DNA of 64,000 nt, taken from contig JAWKJY010000003.1 of NCBI GenBank assembly GCA_041393535.1, forward strand, positions 248,001 through 312,000. Reading direction: 5' to 3'. Below are positions 25,136 through 37,564 of this stretch, piece after piece. Made by a program: the position numbers and the translations under genes. The notes below the pieces were generated by a model. It did no database searches, had not been told where the DNA came from, and saw nothing but the letters and a program-made list of their open reading frames with translations. This DNA comes from JAWKJY01 sp041393535 (GTDB lineage: Bacteria > Actinomycetota > Thermoleophilia > Gaiellales > Gaiellaceae). Positions within the stretch are counted from its first letter, which is position 1; every line of letters starts with the position of its first letter.

Positions 25136-25891
25136 CCCGGTCGCGGGGCAGGTCGGCAGCTTCCGCGGCAGGTCGACCCCGGGCGGGATCACGTAGACGC
25201 GCTGCCCGCTGCGGTAGGCGACCGGCCCGAACGCCTTCCTCGGCGCCGGTCGGAAGACGTCGATGTGCAGCCCGTCGATCGCGCCGCCCGTGTCCGCGGC
25301 GACCATCCAGCCCTTGCCGGGCGTGCCGCAGTAGGCGGGGACGAAGAGCGTCGAGCCGAGCGGGATCACGCCCGGGTCGACGGCGGCGCTGACCCAGTAG
25401 CCGAGCGTCTTCGGCATCCCCTCGCCGAAGGTGACGCCGCGCGGCTCGATGAACCGCTTCGCCTTGCCGCGCGCCCAGCGGCCGTCCAGCAGCGGGAACG
25501 TCACCGCGCCCTTCCGCGTCCGCCAGCCGACGTTCAGCCAGAAGGGCCGGCTCGAGCTGCCGACGTAGGTGCCGCGCCCGCGCTCGTCGACCCAGCCGTA
25601 GCCGCCGGTCGCGCTGATGTGGTAGAAGCGCCCGTCGAGGCCGACGCCCGAGCCCTCCATCGGCAGCCCCCGCGCCGAGTAGAGCCAGTCCACGCGGTGG
25701 AGCGTCTGCAGCCCGTCCGCCTCGACGAGCGCGCCGGAGAACCACGCCTCCGGGACGGGGTAGTACTCGGTGATCACGACGCCCGTCAGCCAGCGCGGCT
25801 TGCCGCCGGTGGCGGCGGCGTGACCCTGTGCCGCGAGGACGAGCGCGGCGGCCGCAGCCAGCGTCGCGAGGATCCAGTGCCTCCGGCGCAC
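25133..25891 (-). CDS. secreted 3D-domain protein
   Basis: 252 residues. Signal peptide (about 1-27, ending A-Q-G-H-A-A-A). The C-terminal part has the 3D domain: P-L-G-S-T-L-F-V-P, then A-A-D-T-G-G-A-I-D-G and H-I-D-V-F, the three-aspartate motif of MltA/YabE-like cell-wall lytic enzymes and related proteins. Extracytoplasmic action on the cell wall is the likely theme, but catalysis is not proven. The GTG at 25891 is fixed by a TACCCT box at 25898-25903 six bases upstream (leaderless). The stop lies in the terminal bases of the 168-bp palindrome. Confidence 0.78.
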   Translation of the reverse strand: MRRRHWILATLAAAAALVLAAQGHAAATGGKPRWLTGVVITEYYPVPEAWFSGALVEADGLQTLHRVDWLYSARGLPMEGSGVGLDGRFYHISATGGYGWVDERGRGTYVGSSSRPFWLNVGWRTRKGAVTFPLLDGRWARGKAKRFIEPRGVTFGEGMPKTLGYWVSAAVDPGVIPLGSTLFVPAYCGTPGKGWMVAADTGGAIDGLHIDVFRPAPRKAFGPVAYRSGQRVYVIPPGVDLPRKLPTCPATG

Positions 25892-25920
25892 CCGGAGAGG
25901 GTAGCGGAGGCCAGCCGCGC

Positions 25921-27693
25921 TCAGCGCGGGCGCGGCGCCCAGGCGACCTCGACGATCCCGGGGACGCCGAGGTCGAGCTCGGTCGAGCCGCCGTCCGGGC
26001 GGACGATCGGGACGGTGCTGCCGCCGGTCGCGAGCGCGAGGGTCGCCGAGTCGGGCGACCAGGCGAGGTCGAGCACCCGGCCGAACGGGGCGATCCCGGG
26101 GATCTCGGCCTGCCCCCTGCCGTGCGGGCCGGCGAGGATCACGGTCGGCTCGTCGCAGTAGCTGCCGCACGCGCTCACGTCGCTCGAAAGGATCGCGAGC
26201 CGCCGGAGGTCGGGGGCGAGCTGGAGCGTCGGCGGGATCGAGATGGACGACACGTCGAGCGCCCACCGGCGGCGAGGACCAGCGACCGGCACAACGAACG
26301 CCCTCCCCGATTGCGTCCAGGTGAGGAAGGCGGCACCGCGCGGGTAGGCGACCACCGACGAGCCCCCGTACATCAGCCGGCGGGGCGTCCCGGTGCCATC
26401 CGCTCGGACTGCCCACAGGATGGTGTTCTGCCGCGTACGAGCAGGTCGGACGAAGGCGATCCAGCGCCCGTCGGCCGACCAGGCGAGCTGGCTGTCGCGG
26501 GGAAGCCGTGCAAGCACGCGGCGATCGTTGCCGCGCGTCCGACGGACCACGAGCAAGAGGATGCTCGTATGGGCTGACCGCTCCAGGTAGGCGAGGCGAC
26601 GGCCGTCCGGCGACCAGATCGGGTGGCGCTGCTGCACCGCGTCGTCGGTGAGTTGGCGTCGGATCCGTGTCTCCGGGTCGTACGTGACGATCTCGGTGTC
26701 GGTGGAGTATTTAGGCTCGAGGACCGCGACGACCTGCTCGCCCCCGGGAAACGCCACGAGATGTTGGTATGCGTGCTGCCCGTCCGGCACCGGCGGGTCG
26801 ATCCGCCGGGTGCTCCCGCCGGTCGCCGGTATCCCTATGGCTCCCCCGCCGATCCGCTGGGCGGCGATCGTTCCGTCCGCACGCCAGGCGAGCACGTGCT
26901 CGAGGCCCGACGTCAGGACGTGCTCGTCCCCGCCGGGCCCGACCACGAGCAGCTGACCTGCATAGTCGACGAGCGCGACCGAGCTCCCGTCTGGCGCCCA
27001 GACGAGCGACAGGGCACCTCGCCCGTACACCGTTCGCGCCCGGCCCGAGGCGACGTCGACAAGGGAGGTGGTGTGCCCGGCGCCCGTCGACGTCGCGATC
27101 GTACGACCGTCGGGCGCCCAGGCGAGCGGTGCCCCGCCGTCCTGGACCGTCCTTGTCGAGCCGTCCTCGATGTCCACGAGCACGAGGTCGAGGTTTTGGA
27201 AAAACGCGATCGTACGCCCGTCCGGCGACCAGGACGGGATGCCTCCGACGTCGACCAATCGCCGTGCCGTGCCGCCTGATGCTGGCACGATCGAGATGCC
27301 ATCCTCGGCGTCGAGGTATGCGACGGACGAGGAGTCTGGCGACCACGTCGGGGCGGCACCGGCACCGAGATATCGCGTCCGCCTGCCGGTCGCCCCGACC
27401 ACCCAGAGCTCGGGCTGCGGACCCGACCGGGTCGCGTACGCGATCAGCGTTCCGTCCGGGGACACCGCTGCCCCAGACAGGGCCCTCGGCTCGCGGGTCA
27501 CGAAATAGCCGCCGCTGCGCGCGCCGAGGGTCGTGACGTACAGGCGGGAGCCTTCGGTGACGAGCCCCGGCTTCGCGGCGACCGCGAAGGCCCCGTTCCT
27601 CCCGGGCAGGGTCGAGGTCGCGCTCGCGGACGCGCCCAGGACGAGCGTCGCGGCGACGACGGCGGCCGCGACGAGGAACCCCCGGCCTCGCAC
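25921..27693 (-). CDS. secreted TolB-like (PD40) beta-propeller protein
   Basis: 590 residues. Signal peptide (about 1-24), then at least eight WD40-like PD40 repeats recognisable by W-S-P-D-G or W-A-P-D-G (for example W-S-P-D-S-S-S-V-A, W-S-P-D-G-R-R-L-A). These form a TolB-C-type propeller, usually a binding scaffold. No catalytic domain is attached. A TACGCT box at 27700-27705 lies six bases before the GTG at 27693, making this the likely start rather than the upstream ATG at 27711. Codon usage in 26400-27500 is slightly less GC-biased than its neighbours. Confidence 0.75.
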   Translation of the reverse strand: MRGRGFLVAAAVVAATLVLGASASATSTLPGRNGAFAVAAKPGLVTEGSRLYVTTLGARSGGYFVTREPRALSGAAVSPDGTLIAYATRSGPQPELWVVGATGRRTRYLGAGAAPTWSPDSSSVAYLDAEDGISIVPASGGTARRLVDVGGIPSWSPDGRTIAFFQNLDLVLVDIEDGSTRTVQDGGAPLAWAPDGRTIATSTGAGHTTSLVDVASGRARTVYGRGALSLVWAPDGSSVALVDYAGQLLVVGPGGDEHVLTSGLEHVLAWRADGTIAAQRIGGGAIGIPATGGSTRRIDPPVPDGQHAYQHLVAFPGGEQVVAVLEPKYSTDTEIVTYDPETRIRRQLTDDAVQQRHPIWSPDGRRLAYLERSAHTSILLLVVRRTRGNDRRVLARLPRDSQLAWSADGRWIAFVRPARTRQNTILWAVRADGTGTPRRLMYGGSSVVAYPRGAAFLTWTQSGRAFVVPVAGPRRRWALDVSSISIPPTLQLAPDLRRLAILSSDVSACGSYCDEPTVILAGPHGRGQAEIPGIAPFGRVLDLAWSPDSATLALATGGSTVPIVRPDGGSTELDLGVPGIVEVAWAPRPR

Positions 27694-27767
27694 CGGCCGA
27701 GCGTAGCCCACGCGGCGGCGAAGGGCAAGCCGGCGGCCCGGGCGTGCGCCCGGGCCGCCGACGCGTC

Positions 27768-32211
<4,444 letters not shown>

Positions 32212-32269
32212 GGATCGGCTGCCTTTCGGTGTGGTGGGACGGTTCGCGCAGGGCTCCCGCCTGGTGCAG

Positions 32270-32302
32270 CTAGTCGGCGGCGGCGGGCCGGGTGCCGACT
32301 AG
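32270..32302 (-). promoter_or_regulatory. gltB leader hairpin overlapping the leader-peptide stop
   Basis: On the minus strand CTAGTCGGC (32302-32294) pairs perfectly with GCCGACTAG (32278-32270). The stop codon of the small upstream frame lies in the first arm, so ribosomes finishing that peptide would open the hairpin. gltB begins about 60 bases downstream. Confidence 0.55.
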
Positions 32303-32379
32303 CGCACGCGCTTGCGCGCAGCCGCAACGGCGCCGGACGACTTCGCAACCGCGATCGTCTTGTGCGCCGGGGCCATCAC
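32299..32379 (-). CDS. leaderless 26-residue basic peptide upstream of gltB
   Basis: A small frame starting GTG-ATG at 32379, seven bases after a strong -10 box. It is rich in Ala, Val, Lys and Arg (A-P-A-H-K-T-I-A-V-A-K near the start, A-A-R-K-R-V-R at the end). I recognise no family. It may be a real small basic protein or a leader peptide for gltB, since its stop codon sits in a hairpin. The promoter fit and the leaderless spacing are the reasons for calling it. The composition does not contain Glu or Gln codons, so simple amino-acid attenuation by glutamate is not indicated. Confidence 0.45.
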   Translation of the reverse strand: MMAPAHKTIAVAKSSGAVAAARKRVR

Positions 32380-32386
32380 GCGCCCA

Positions 32387-32415
32387 AGTGTACGGCCCTC
32401 GTGGCGAAGTCGCAA
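32387..32415 (-). promoter_or_regulatory. promoter for the small peptide and gltB
   Basis: On the minus strand TTGCGA (32415-32410) and TACACT (32392-32387) are separated by 17 bases, one of the best promoter matches in the window. It lies back-to-back with the ilvB promoter about 40 bases away. Confidence 0.7.
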
Positions 32416-32456
32416 GCTACAACGTGTCACGAAGTGACCCTCGCGTCGCGCGACGC

Positions 32457-32486
32457 TTGACACCCGCGCAGGGCGTCCGTCACACT
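32457..32486 (+). promoter_or_regulatory. ilvB promoter
   Basis: A perfect TTGACA at 32457-32462 and CACACT at 32481-32486 with an 18-base spacer, just upstream of the leader peptide. Confidence 0.6.
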
Positions 32487-32494
32487 GGACGTCC

Positions 32495-32584
32495 ATGTCC
32501 GATGCGAGGCCCAGCATTGCGCGCTCGAGCGACCCCGGTGTCGTCGGCGTCGTCGGCCTCCTCGTCGTGCTCGTTCCCCGCTAG
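32495..32584 (+). CDS. ilvB leader peptide (attenuator)
   Basis: 29 codons from ATG 32495 to TAG 32584, close behind the promoter. The second half encodes P-G-V-V-G-V-V-G-L-L-V-V-L-V-P-R: seven Val and three Leu among 14 residues before the final Pro-Arg. Such runs are the sensor of branched-chain attenuators upstream of actinobacterial ilvBNC. The stop codon lies in the loop of a perfect 8-bp hairpin (32572-32579 with 32584-32591). The Val codons GTCGTCG are complementary to CGACGAC at 32590-32596, and further hairpins follow, so alternative folding is possible. Confidence 0.75.
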   Translation: MSDARPSIARSSDPGVVGVVGLLVVLVPR

Positions 32585-32680
32585 GGGAACGACGACTCCA
32601 CAGCGCGCCTCGCGGCGCCGACGCCGACCGACTCCACGGGAGACGTGCGTCCCGCGCGGGGTCGTCGAGGCAGGAGCCTC
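32572..32680 (+). promoter_or_regulatory. ilvB attenuator hairpins
   Basis: Hairpin 1: CGTTCCCC/GGGGAACG (32572-32591) around the leader stop. Hairpin 2: CGACTCC with GGGGTCG (32629-32664) enclosing an inner CGGGA-type stem. Hairpin 3: GAGGC/GCCTC (32667-32680). ilvB starts 58 bases later. No T-run is seen, so which hairpin terminates transcription cannot be told by eye. Confidence 0.55.
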
Positions 32681-32737
32681 GGCGCCGCCCGGGAAGTCAC
32701 GCCCGCTCATGCAGACGCGAAGGAAGGTGAACGACCA

Positions 32738-34471
32738 GTGAAGATGAACGGCGCCGACGCCGTGCTGCGATCCCTCGAGGCCGAGGGCGTCGAGGTGGCG
32801 TTCGGCATCCCGGGCGGGGCGATCCTGCCGCTGTACGACGCCATCGCGCGCGGCACGACCGTCCGCCACGTGCTCGCGCGCCACGAGCAGGGCGCCGGGC
32901 ACATGGCCGAGGGGTACGCCCGCGCATCCGGCCGGGTCGGCGTCGCCTTCGCGACCTCCGGCCCCGGCGCGACGAACCTCGTCACGCCGATCGCCGACGC
33001 GTGGATGGACTCGACGCCGCTGGTCTGCATCACCGGGCAGGTGCGCTCGAACCTGATCGGCACCGACGCCTTCCAGGAGTGCGACATCACGGGGATCACG
33101 ATCCCGATCGTCAAGCACTCGTGGCTCGTCCAGGACGTCCGCGAGATCCCGAAGGTGCTCAAGGCCGCCTTCCACGTCGCCCGGACCGGCCGCTGCGGCC
33201 CCGTGCTCGTCGACATCCCGCGCGACGTGCAGGAGGCGCCGATCGACTTCCGCTACCCGGAGGAGGTCGAGCTCCCCGGCTGGAAGCCGCCCAAGCGCGG
33301 CCACGCGCGGCAGATCAAGGAGGCCGCCGCGCGGATCGCGCGTGCCGAGAAGCCGGTCCTCTACGTCGGCGGCGGCACGCTGAACGGCGACGCGACGAGC
33401 GAGCTGCGCGAGCTCGCCGAGATCGGAGGCCTGCCCGTCGTCCAGACGCTGATGGGCAAGGGCGCCTTCCCGGAGACGCACGAGCTCTTCGCCGGCTGGC
33501 CCGGGATGCACGGCCCGAAGTGGTCGAACTACGCCACGAACAAGGCCGACCTGCTCGTCGCCGTCGGCTCGCGCTTCGACGACCGCGTCACCGGCAAGCT
33601 CTCGGCGTTCGCGCCGAACGCCGCGGTCGTCCACCTGGACATCGACGCGGCCGAGATCGGCAAGCTCCGCGACGTCGACGTCCCCGTCGTCGGCCCGCTG
33701 AAGCAGGTCGTGCGCGACATCGCGTCCGAGCTGAAGCGGCTGCACGAGGAGGGCGAGGCGACGCGCCCGGACGCGTGGCTCCGGCAGATCGCGGAGTGGC
33801 GCGAGGAGTTCCCGCTGCGCTACGCGCGCGGCGGCGACTTCCTCAAGCCGCAGACGGTGCTGGAGACGCTCCAGGCCATGACCGCCGGGCGCGACGACAT
33901 CGTCTGGACGACCGGCGTCGGCCAGCACCAGATGTGGGCGATGCAGTACCTGCTCTGCGACCGGCCGCGGACGTTCCTCACCTCGGGCGGCCTCGGGACG
34001 ATGGGCTACGGGATCCCGGCCGCGGTCGGCGCGAAGGCCGCCCGCCCGGACGCGACCGTCGTCTGCGTCGACGGCGACGGCTGCTTCCAGATGACGTGCC
34101 AGGAGCTCGCCACGGCGTCGCTCGAGAACCTGCCGATCGTCGTCGTCCTGCTGAACAACGGCTACCTCGGCATGGTGCAGCAGTGGCAGAACCTGTTCTT
34201 CGACGACCGGCTCTCGCAGGTGCACCTGACGCACGCGGTGCCGGACTACGCCCAGCTCGCCGAGGCCTACGGCGCGCTCGGGCTGACCGTCCGCACCGAG
34301 GAGGAGGTCGCGCCCGCGCTCGAGCAGGCGCTCGCCGCGGGCCGCACCGCGGTGATCGACTTCCGCGTCGACCCGCGCGAGCAGTGCTACCCGATGATCC
34401 CGGCCGGCGCCGCCGCGCTCGACATGATCGAGTTCGAGGAGGGCCGCGAGACCCAGGTGCGTGCGCTGTGA
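32738..34471 (+). CDS. ilvB: acetolactate synthase large subunit
   Basis: 577 residues. A ThDP-dependent enzyme, first step of valine/leucine and second of isoleucine synthesis. The catalytic Glu lies in A-R-H-E-Q-G-A-G-H-M-A, the FAD-like domain has the R-F-D-D-R-V-T-G motif, and the ThDP/Mg site is G-D-G-C-F-Q-M then L-N-N-G-Y-L-G-M-V. The chosen GTG at 32738 follows AAGGAAGG by ten bases. Upstream in-frame codons belong to the leader. The stop overlaps ilvN (GTGA). Expression is probably set by the Val/Leu leader. Confidence 0.95.
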   Translation: MKMNGADAVLRSLEAEGVEVAFGIPGGAILPLYDAIARGTTVRHVLARHEQGAGHMAEGYARASGRVGVAFATSGPGATNLVTPIADAWMDSTPLVCITGQVRSNLIGTDAFQECDITGITIPIVKHSWLVQDVREIPKVLKAAFHVARTGRCGPVLVDIPRDVQEAPIDFRYPEEVELPGWKPPKRGHARQIKEAAARIARAEKPVLYVGGGTLNGDATSELRELAEIGGLPVVQTLMGKGAFPETHELFAGWPGMHGPKWSNYATNKADLLVAVGSRFDDRVTGKLSAFAPNAAVVHLDIDAAEIGKLRDVDVPVVGPLKQVVRDIASELKRLHEEGEATRPDAWLRQIAEWREEFPLRYARGGDFLKPQTVLETLQAMTAGRDDIVWTTGVGQHQMWAMQYLLCDRPRTFLTSGGLGTMGYGIPAAVGAKAARPDATVVCVDGDGCFQMTCQELATASLENLPIVVVLLNNGYLGMVQQWQNLFFDDRLSQVHLTHAVPDYAQLAEAYGALGLTVRTEEEVAPALEQALAAGRTAVIDFRVDPREQCYPMIPAGAAALDMIEFEEGRETQVRAL

Positions 34472-34980
34472 AGCACACCCTCTCCGTCCTCGTCGAGAAC
34501 AGGCCCGGCGTGCTGATGCGCGTCACGAGCCTCTTCGTCCGGCGCGGCTACAACATCGACAGCCTCGCGGTCGGCCCGACCGAGCGGGGCGACATCTCCC
34601 GGATCACCCTGCGCGTCGACTGCTCGCAGCACTCGCTCGAGCAGATCGAGAAGCAGATGCACAAGCTCGTGAACGTCCTGCGCGTCACCGATCTCGACCC
34701 CGGCGAGGCGCTCGAGCGGGAGCTGCTGCTCGCCAAGGTCGCCGTCCAGCCCGACCGGCGCGCGGAGGTCATGTCGCTCGCGGAGGTGTTCCACGCGCGC
34801 GTGATCGACCTGGGTCCCGACGCGCTCATCTTCGAGGTCGTCGGCACGCCCGAGGAGCTCGAGGCGTTCGAGGAGCTCGTCCGCCCGTACGGGATCAAGG
34901 AGCTCGTGCGCACCGGCCGGATCGGCATGGGGCGCGCGTCGGCGGCGAAGTCGGCGGCGCGGCGGCTGGCCGTCATCTAG
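34468..34980 (+). CDS. ilvN: acetolactate synthase small (regulatory) subunit
   Basis: 170 residues. An N-terminal ACT domain (H-T-L-S-V-L-V-E-N-R-P-G-V-L-M-R-V and R-G-Y-N-I-D-S-L-A-V) binds valine for feedback. The C-terminal ALS_ss_C domain continues from about residue 85 and includes L-V-R-T-G-R-I-G-M-G-R. It activates IlvB and makes it valine-sensitive. GTGA overlap with ilvB ensures coupling. The transcript is probably ended by the hairpin at 35001-35028. Confidence 0.95.
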   Translation: MKHTLSVLVENRPGVLMRVTSLFVRRGYNIDSLAVGPTERGDISRITLRVDCSQHSLEQIEKQMHKLVNVLRVTDLDPGEALERELLLAKVAVQPDRRAEVMSLAEVFHARVIDLGPDALIFEVVGTPEELEAFEELVRPYGIKELVRTGRIGMGRASAAKSAARRLAVI

Positions 34981-35000
34981 CTCGGCGGAGGGAGAGAGGC

Positions 35001-35028
35001 GGGGGGAGAAGCTCGCGCTTCTCCCCCC
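35001..35028 (+). terminator. 12-bp perfect stem terminator after ilvN
   Basis: GGGGGGAGAAGC (35001-35012), TCGC loop, and its exact complement to 35028. It resembles the hairpin after rpoZ, and similarity continues downstream (CCCCTCATCGCGCCAGGCG), so the two share an origin. No T-run follows. Confidence 0.7.
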
Positions 35029-35193
35029 GGCCCCCTCATCGCGCCAGGCGGGCCCGCGCTCGGCTCCCGTCCCCCGCCGTCGTCGGCGCTGCTTCGCAGG
35101 CCGTGGTGGGCCTGACGAGGGACCCCCGTCAGGTCGGCGCCCGCCGCTCGGGGGCGGGGCGTGGACGGAGCGGGACGGCCCGCGGGGGTCGTG

Positions 35194-35199
35194 TAGGCT
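35194..35199 (+). promoter_or_regulatory. ilvC -10 box
   Basis: TAGGCT, 37 bases before the ilvC ATG. With the hairpin upstream, ilvC seems to be transcribed separately from ilvBN. Here the gene has a short leader with a proper ribosome binding site (GAAAGGA). Confidence 0.5.
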
Positions 35200-35236
35200 G
35201 GGCGGCTGGACACGGAACGAGAAAGGACTCGACGGA

Positions 35237-36226
35237 ATGGCCAAGATCATCACGGAAGGCGACGTGGCGCTCCTCACGGGCAAGGTCGCCGTGATCGGCT
35301 ACGGGAGCCAGGGGCACGCGCACGCCCTCAACCTGCGCGACTCGGGCGTCACCGTCGAGGTCGGTCTGCGCGACGGGAGCCCCTCCCGCGCGAAGGCCGA
35401 GGCCGACGGGCTGACGGTTCGCTCGATCGGCGACGCGGTCAAGGGCGCGCAGCTCGTCGCACTGCTGCTCCCCGACCAGCACCAGCCGAGGGTCTACGCG
35501 GAGGAGATCGCGCCGAACCTCGCGCCCGACGCCGCGATCCTGTTCGCGCACGGCTTCAACGTCCACTACGGCCGCATCGCGCCGCCGGCCGGGCACGACG
35601 TGATCATGGTCGCGCCGAAGGGCCCCGGCCACCGCGTCCGCGCCGAGTACGTGAACGGCGTCGGCACGCCCGCCCTGATCGCGGTCGCGCAGGACGCGAG
35701 CGGCAAGGCGCGCGACCTCGCGCTCGCCTACGCCGCCGGCCTGGGCGCGAACCGCGCGGGCATCCTCGAGACGACGTTCGCCGAGGAGACCGAGACCGAC
35801 CTCTTCGGGGAGCAGGCCGTCCTCTGCGGCGGCGTCAGCGAGCTGATCAAGGCCGGCTTCGACACGCTCGTCAACGCCGGCTACCAGCCCGAGATCGCCT
35901 ACTACGAGGTGCTCCACGAGCTGAAGCTGATCGTCGACCTGATCTACGAGGGCGGCCTGTCGTACATGCGCTACTCGATCTCCGACACGGCCGAGTACGG
36001 CGACTACGCCCGCGGCAACGTCGTGATCGACGAGCACGTGCGGGAGAACATGCAGAAGGTCCTCGACTCGATCCGCTCCGGCAACTTCGCGAAGGAGTGG
36101 ATCGCGGAGATGGAGGAGGGCGAGGGCAACCTGCGCGCCCGCCGCACCGCGGAGTCCGACATGCCGATCGAGCGGATCGGCAAGGACCTCCGCGAGAAGA
36201 TGCACCACATCTCGAAGAAGGCGTAG
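35237..36226 (+). CDS. ilvC: ketol-acid reductoisomerase (NADP+), class I
   Basis: 329 residues, the short class I form. It converts acetolactate to dihydroxyisovalerate with Mg2+ and NADPH. The Rossmann motif is V-I-G-Y-G-S-Q-G-H-A-H-A, with a loop L-R-D-G-S-P-S-R after strand 2 (Ser/Arg favour NADPH). The Mg/substrate site includes E-T-D-L-F-G-E-Q and L-C-G-G. The ATG follows GAGAAAGGA. Confidence 0.96.
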   Translation: MAKIITEGDVALLTGKVAVIGYGSQGHAHALNLRDSGVTVEVGLRDGSPSRAKAEADGLTVRSIGDAVKGAQLVALLLPDQHQPRVYAEEIAPNLAPDAAILFAHGFNVHYGRIAPPAGHDVIMVAPKGPGHRVRAEYVNGVGTPALIAVAQDASGKARDLALAYAAGLGANRAGILETTFAEETETDLFGEQAVLCGGVSELIKAGFDTLVNAGYQPEIAYYEVLHELKLIVDLIYEGGLSYMRYSISDTAEYGDYARGNVVIDEHVRENMQKVLDSIRSGNFAKEWIAEMEEGEGNLRARRTAESDMPIERIGKDLREKMHHISKKA

Positions 36227-36233
36227 GACGAGC

Positions 36234-37526
36234 GTGGCGTCGGTCGACGTCCCGGTCGCGCTCCTCGGCTACGGCACGGTCGGCTCCGCCGTCGACCGGA
36301 TGCTGCGCGAGAGCGCGCGCGACATCGAGCGGGCGACCGGGCACCGGCTCCGGGTCGTCAAGGCGCTCGTCCGGGACGTCGGCCGCGCTCGCCCGCACGC
36401 CCCCGACCCGGGCGTGCTGACCACGGACGTCGCCGAGATCGTCGACGACCCGTCGATCGCGGTCGTCGCCGAGGTGATGGGGGGCGTCGAGCCGACCGGC
36501 GAGCACGTGCTCCGGCTCCTGCGCGCCGGGAAGCCGGTCGTGACGGCGAACAAGCAGCTGCTCGCACGGCGGGCCGACGAGCTGTTCGCGACCGCGTCGG
36601 CGAACGGCGTGCAGCTCCGCTTCGAGGCCTCCGTCTGCGCCGCGATCCCCGTGATCAAGGTGCTGCGCGAGTCGCTCGTCGTCTCGAACGTCCACCGCGT
36701 GCTCGGGATCGTCAACGGGACGACGAACTTCATCCTCACCCGGATGGAGGCCGGCGACACCTACGAGGAGGCGCTCGCCGACGCGCAGCGGCTCGGCTAC
36801 GCGGAGGCCGACCCGACCGAGGACGTCGGCGGCGCCGACGCCGCGGCGAAGATGGCCATCCTGGCGACCGTCGCGTTCGGCTCGCGGCTGATGCTCGCCG
36901 ACGTCCAGTACGACGGCATCACCGGGATCACGCCGGGGCACGTCCGCGCGGCGGCCGAGATGGGGATGGTCGTCCGGCTCGTCGGCAACGCGACGCTCGT
37001 CGACGGCGCCGTCGACGTGCGTGTCGGGCCGACGCTCGTCGAGCGCCACCACCCGCTCGCCCGGGTGGACGGCGCGTTCAACGCGGTGATGCTCCAGGGC
37101 GACGCGATCCGCGAGATCATGCTCGCCGGGCCCGGCGCCGGCGGGATCGAGACCGCGTCGGCGGTCGTCGCGGACATGGTCTCGATCGTCGGCACCACCG
37201 GCACGGGCTTCCTCCAGGACGACCCGTGCTGGCGGCAGCTGCGCCGGCTCGACCCGGGCGAGCTCGCGATGCCGTACTACCTGCACATCGAGGTCGCCGA
37301 CCGGCCGGGCGTGCTCGCGCGCGTGGCCGAGCGCCTCGCCGCGCACCAGGTCTCGGTCGCGCGGCTCGTCCAGCACCAGCTGAAGGGCGGCGGCGCCGAC
37401 CTCGACGTCGTCACCCACGAGGCCGCCGCCGGCGCGGTCGAGGCGGCGCTCGCGGACATCGCCGCGCTCCCCGATGCGAGCGGCGCGCCGACGGCGCTGC
37501 CGGTGATCTCGAGCCGTCCGCTCTAG
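36234..37526 (+). CDS. hom: homoserine dehydrogenase
   Basis: 430 residues. It reduces aspartate semialdehyde to homoserine, the branch to threonine and methionine. The N-terminal Rossmann fold reads L-L-G-Y-G-T-V-G-S-A-V, the substrate domain I-V-N-G-T-T-N-F-I-L-T, D-P-T-E-D-V-G-G-A-D-A-A-A-K, and a C-terminal ACT domain (H-I-E-V-A-D-R-P-G-V-L-A-R-V) probably gives threonine feedback. The GTG lies 7 bases after the ilvC stop, so it may be co-transcribed with ilvC. Confidence 0.95.
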   Translation: MASVDVPVALLGYGTVGSAVDRMLRESARDIERATGHRLRVVKALVRDVGRARPHAPDPGVLTTDVAEIVDDPSIAVVAEVMGGVEPTGEHVLRLLRAGKPVVTANKQLLARRADELFATASANGVQLRFEASVCAAIPVIKVLRESLVVSNVHRVLGIVNGTTNFILTRMEAGDTYEEALADAQRLGYAEADPTEDVGGADAAAKMAILATVAFGSRLMLADVQYDGITGITPGHVRAAAEMGMVVRLVGNATLVDGAVDVRVGPTLVERHHPLARVDGAFNAVMLQGDAIREIMLAGPGAGGIETASAVVADMVSIVGTTGTGFLQDDPCWRQLRRLDPGELAMPYYLHIEVADRPGVLARVAERLAAHQVSVARLVQHQLKGGGADLDVVTHEAAAGAVEAALADIAALPDASGAPTALPVISSRPL

Positions 37527-37550
37527 CGGCCGGGCGGCCCGCTCCCCCGC

Positions 37551-37556
37551 TACGCT
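37551..37556 (+). promoter_or_regulatory. thrC -10 box, leaderless
   Basis: TACGCT eight bases before the GTG of thrC, the recurring leaderless arrangement. Confidence 0.5.
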
Positions 37557-37564
37557 CTCGGATC

